Assembly: GCA_037957365.1 (NCBI GenBank)
Contig: JARHVA010000224.1
Span: forward strand, 4,065,501 to 4,129,500
Reading direction: 5' to 3'
DNA from: Torreya grandis
Taxonomy: Eukaryota; Streptophyta; Pinopsida; Cupressales; Taxaceae
DNA: 64,000 nucleotides
The position numbers and the translations under genes are program-made. Under the pieces are notes generated by a model. The model had not been told where the DNA came from. It saw only the letters and a program-made list of their open reading frames with translations, and ran no database searches. Positions 63,400 to 64,000 of this stretch are shown piece by piece (within the stretch, counting starts at the first letter, position 1; each line of letters opens with the position of its first letter).

Positions 63400-64000
63400 T
63401 ATCATTATTACCTTCTTTTAATCTACACTCGTAATTAAAATGGCCATCCTTATTACAATGATAACACTAGATATTTCTTTTATCAAATCGGCCTCTACCT
63501 CTTCCTCTAAAACCACCTCTTCCTTAGAAACCCCCTCTGCCTCTATTTCCTCTTGAGTAATTATGATTTTGACCTCTACCTTGGCCTTGATTGCTTTTGG
63601 TGCTACTAAAGGCTTTCTCATCACTTTCTCCAAATGAATCTCTCAATCTTTCTTCATGAGACATCAAAGATCCAATTAGATGATCAAATTGAATGGTAGA
63701 CAAATTTTTGTTGTTTTCTATGATTATGGCAACATGGTTCCACCTTGGTGTGAGAGTCCTCAACACTTTTTTGATCACAACCTCATTGTTCACAATTTCA
63801 CCAAGTGTAGTCATCTTATTGACCACATCTTTTACTCTGACACAATAGGTACTCACACTTTCAGATTCTTGCATCTTCAAATTCTTGAATTCTCTCTTCA
63901 ATGTCTGTAACTTGACAACTTTGACTTGATCACTACCTTGGTTTGCTCCTGTAATTCACAGAAATAGGCTCTTATCTAGAGATATTTGAATATGAAATAA
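63400..64000 (-). pseudogene. Copia Gag (minus-strand element), truncated by the window edge
   Basis: Open 63901-63524: LKREFKNLKMQESESVSTYC, VVNKMTTLGEIVNNEVVIKK, LRTLTPRWNHVAIIIENNKN, then a Gly/Arg-rich stretch (GQGRGQNHNYSRGNRGRGGF), all typical of Copia Gag (UBN2/Retrotran_gag type). A CCHC knuckle CYHCNKDGHFNYEC follows at about 63468-63427, with a stop just before it. The start of Gag and the 5' LTR are outside the window. Confidence 0.9.

Overview
This 64 kb window looks like intergenic DNA from a plant with a large, repeat-filled nuclear genome. It is AT-rich, holds no host gene that I can support, and is made almost entirely of decayed reverse-transcribing elements inserted into one another. 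A gymnosperm or similar large-genome plant is my best guess, from the mix of old Copia, chromovirus and Tat/Athila-like Ty3 elements with endogenous pararetroviruses (Caulimoviridae). The sequence alone does not fix the species. Nearly every reading frame is broken by stops and frameshifts, so most coding entries are typed as pseudogenes.

Layout. (1) 1-865: fragment of a plus-strand Copia pol. (2) 866-4787: plus-strand copy of an endogenous caulimovirid, here called A (capsid zinc-finger region, protease, RT, RNase H, C-terminal region). (3) 3999-7555: three tandem composite units of about 1.25 kb that fuse the A C-terminal region to the protease of a second caulimovirid, B. (4) 7297-19319 plus 30107-30231: caulimovirid B, present as slightly more than one genome length in circularly permuted order (protease, RT, RNase H, C-terminal region, intergenic region with tRNA-Met primer site, movement protein, coiled-coil protein, capsid, then protease again). 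(5) 9134-12853: a gutted Copia element inside the B RNase H, flanked by a 47-bp duplication. (6) 19320-30106: a 10.8 kb minus-strand Tat/Athila-like Ty3 element inside the second B protease, with a 5-bp target duplication. (7) 30232-42320: a cluster of chromovirus derivatives in both orientations, most lacking RT and integrase. (8) 42321-48150: plus-strand non-chromovirus Ty3 element, followed by an unrecognised coding-like region to about 52440. (9) 52789-53319: probable solo LTR. (10) 53319-59810: minus-strand copy of caulimovirid A, including its intergenic region. (11) 59811-64000: minus-strand Copia element with 3' LTR, continuing beyond the window.

How it fits together. The order of events can partly be read from the nesting. 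Virus A and virus B sequences were joined first; a 1.25 kb piece across the junction, carrying a chromovirus LTR tip, was then tandemly amplified. The Copia and Tat-like elements cut into B afterwards, since both interrupt it cleanly. The most notable features are the full-length permuted B genome (net about 8.1 kb), the A/B composite tandem array, the RNase H-like domain lying upstream of RT in the Tat-like element, the dense palindromic or G-box-like motif arrays in two LTR families, and an unassigned coiled-coil coding region at 48.9-52.4 kb.

Limits. Domain calls rest on motifs read by eye; no database search or alignment was run. Boundaries without a repeat or target duplication are good to a few tens of bases.
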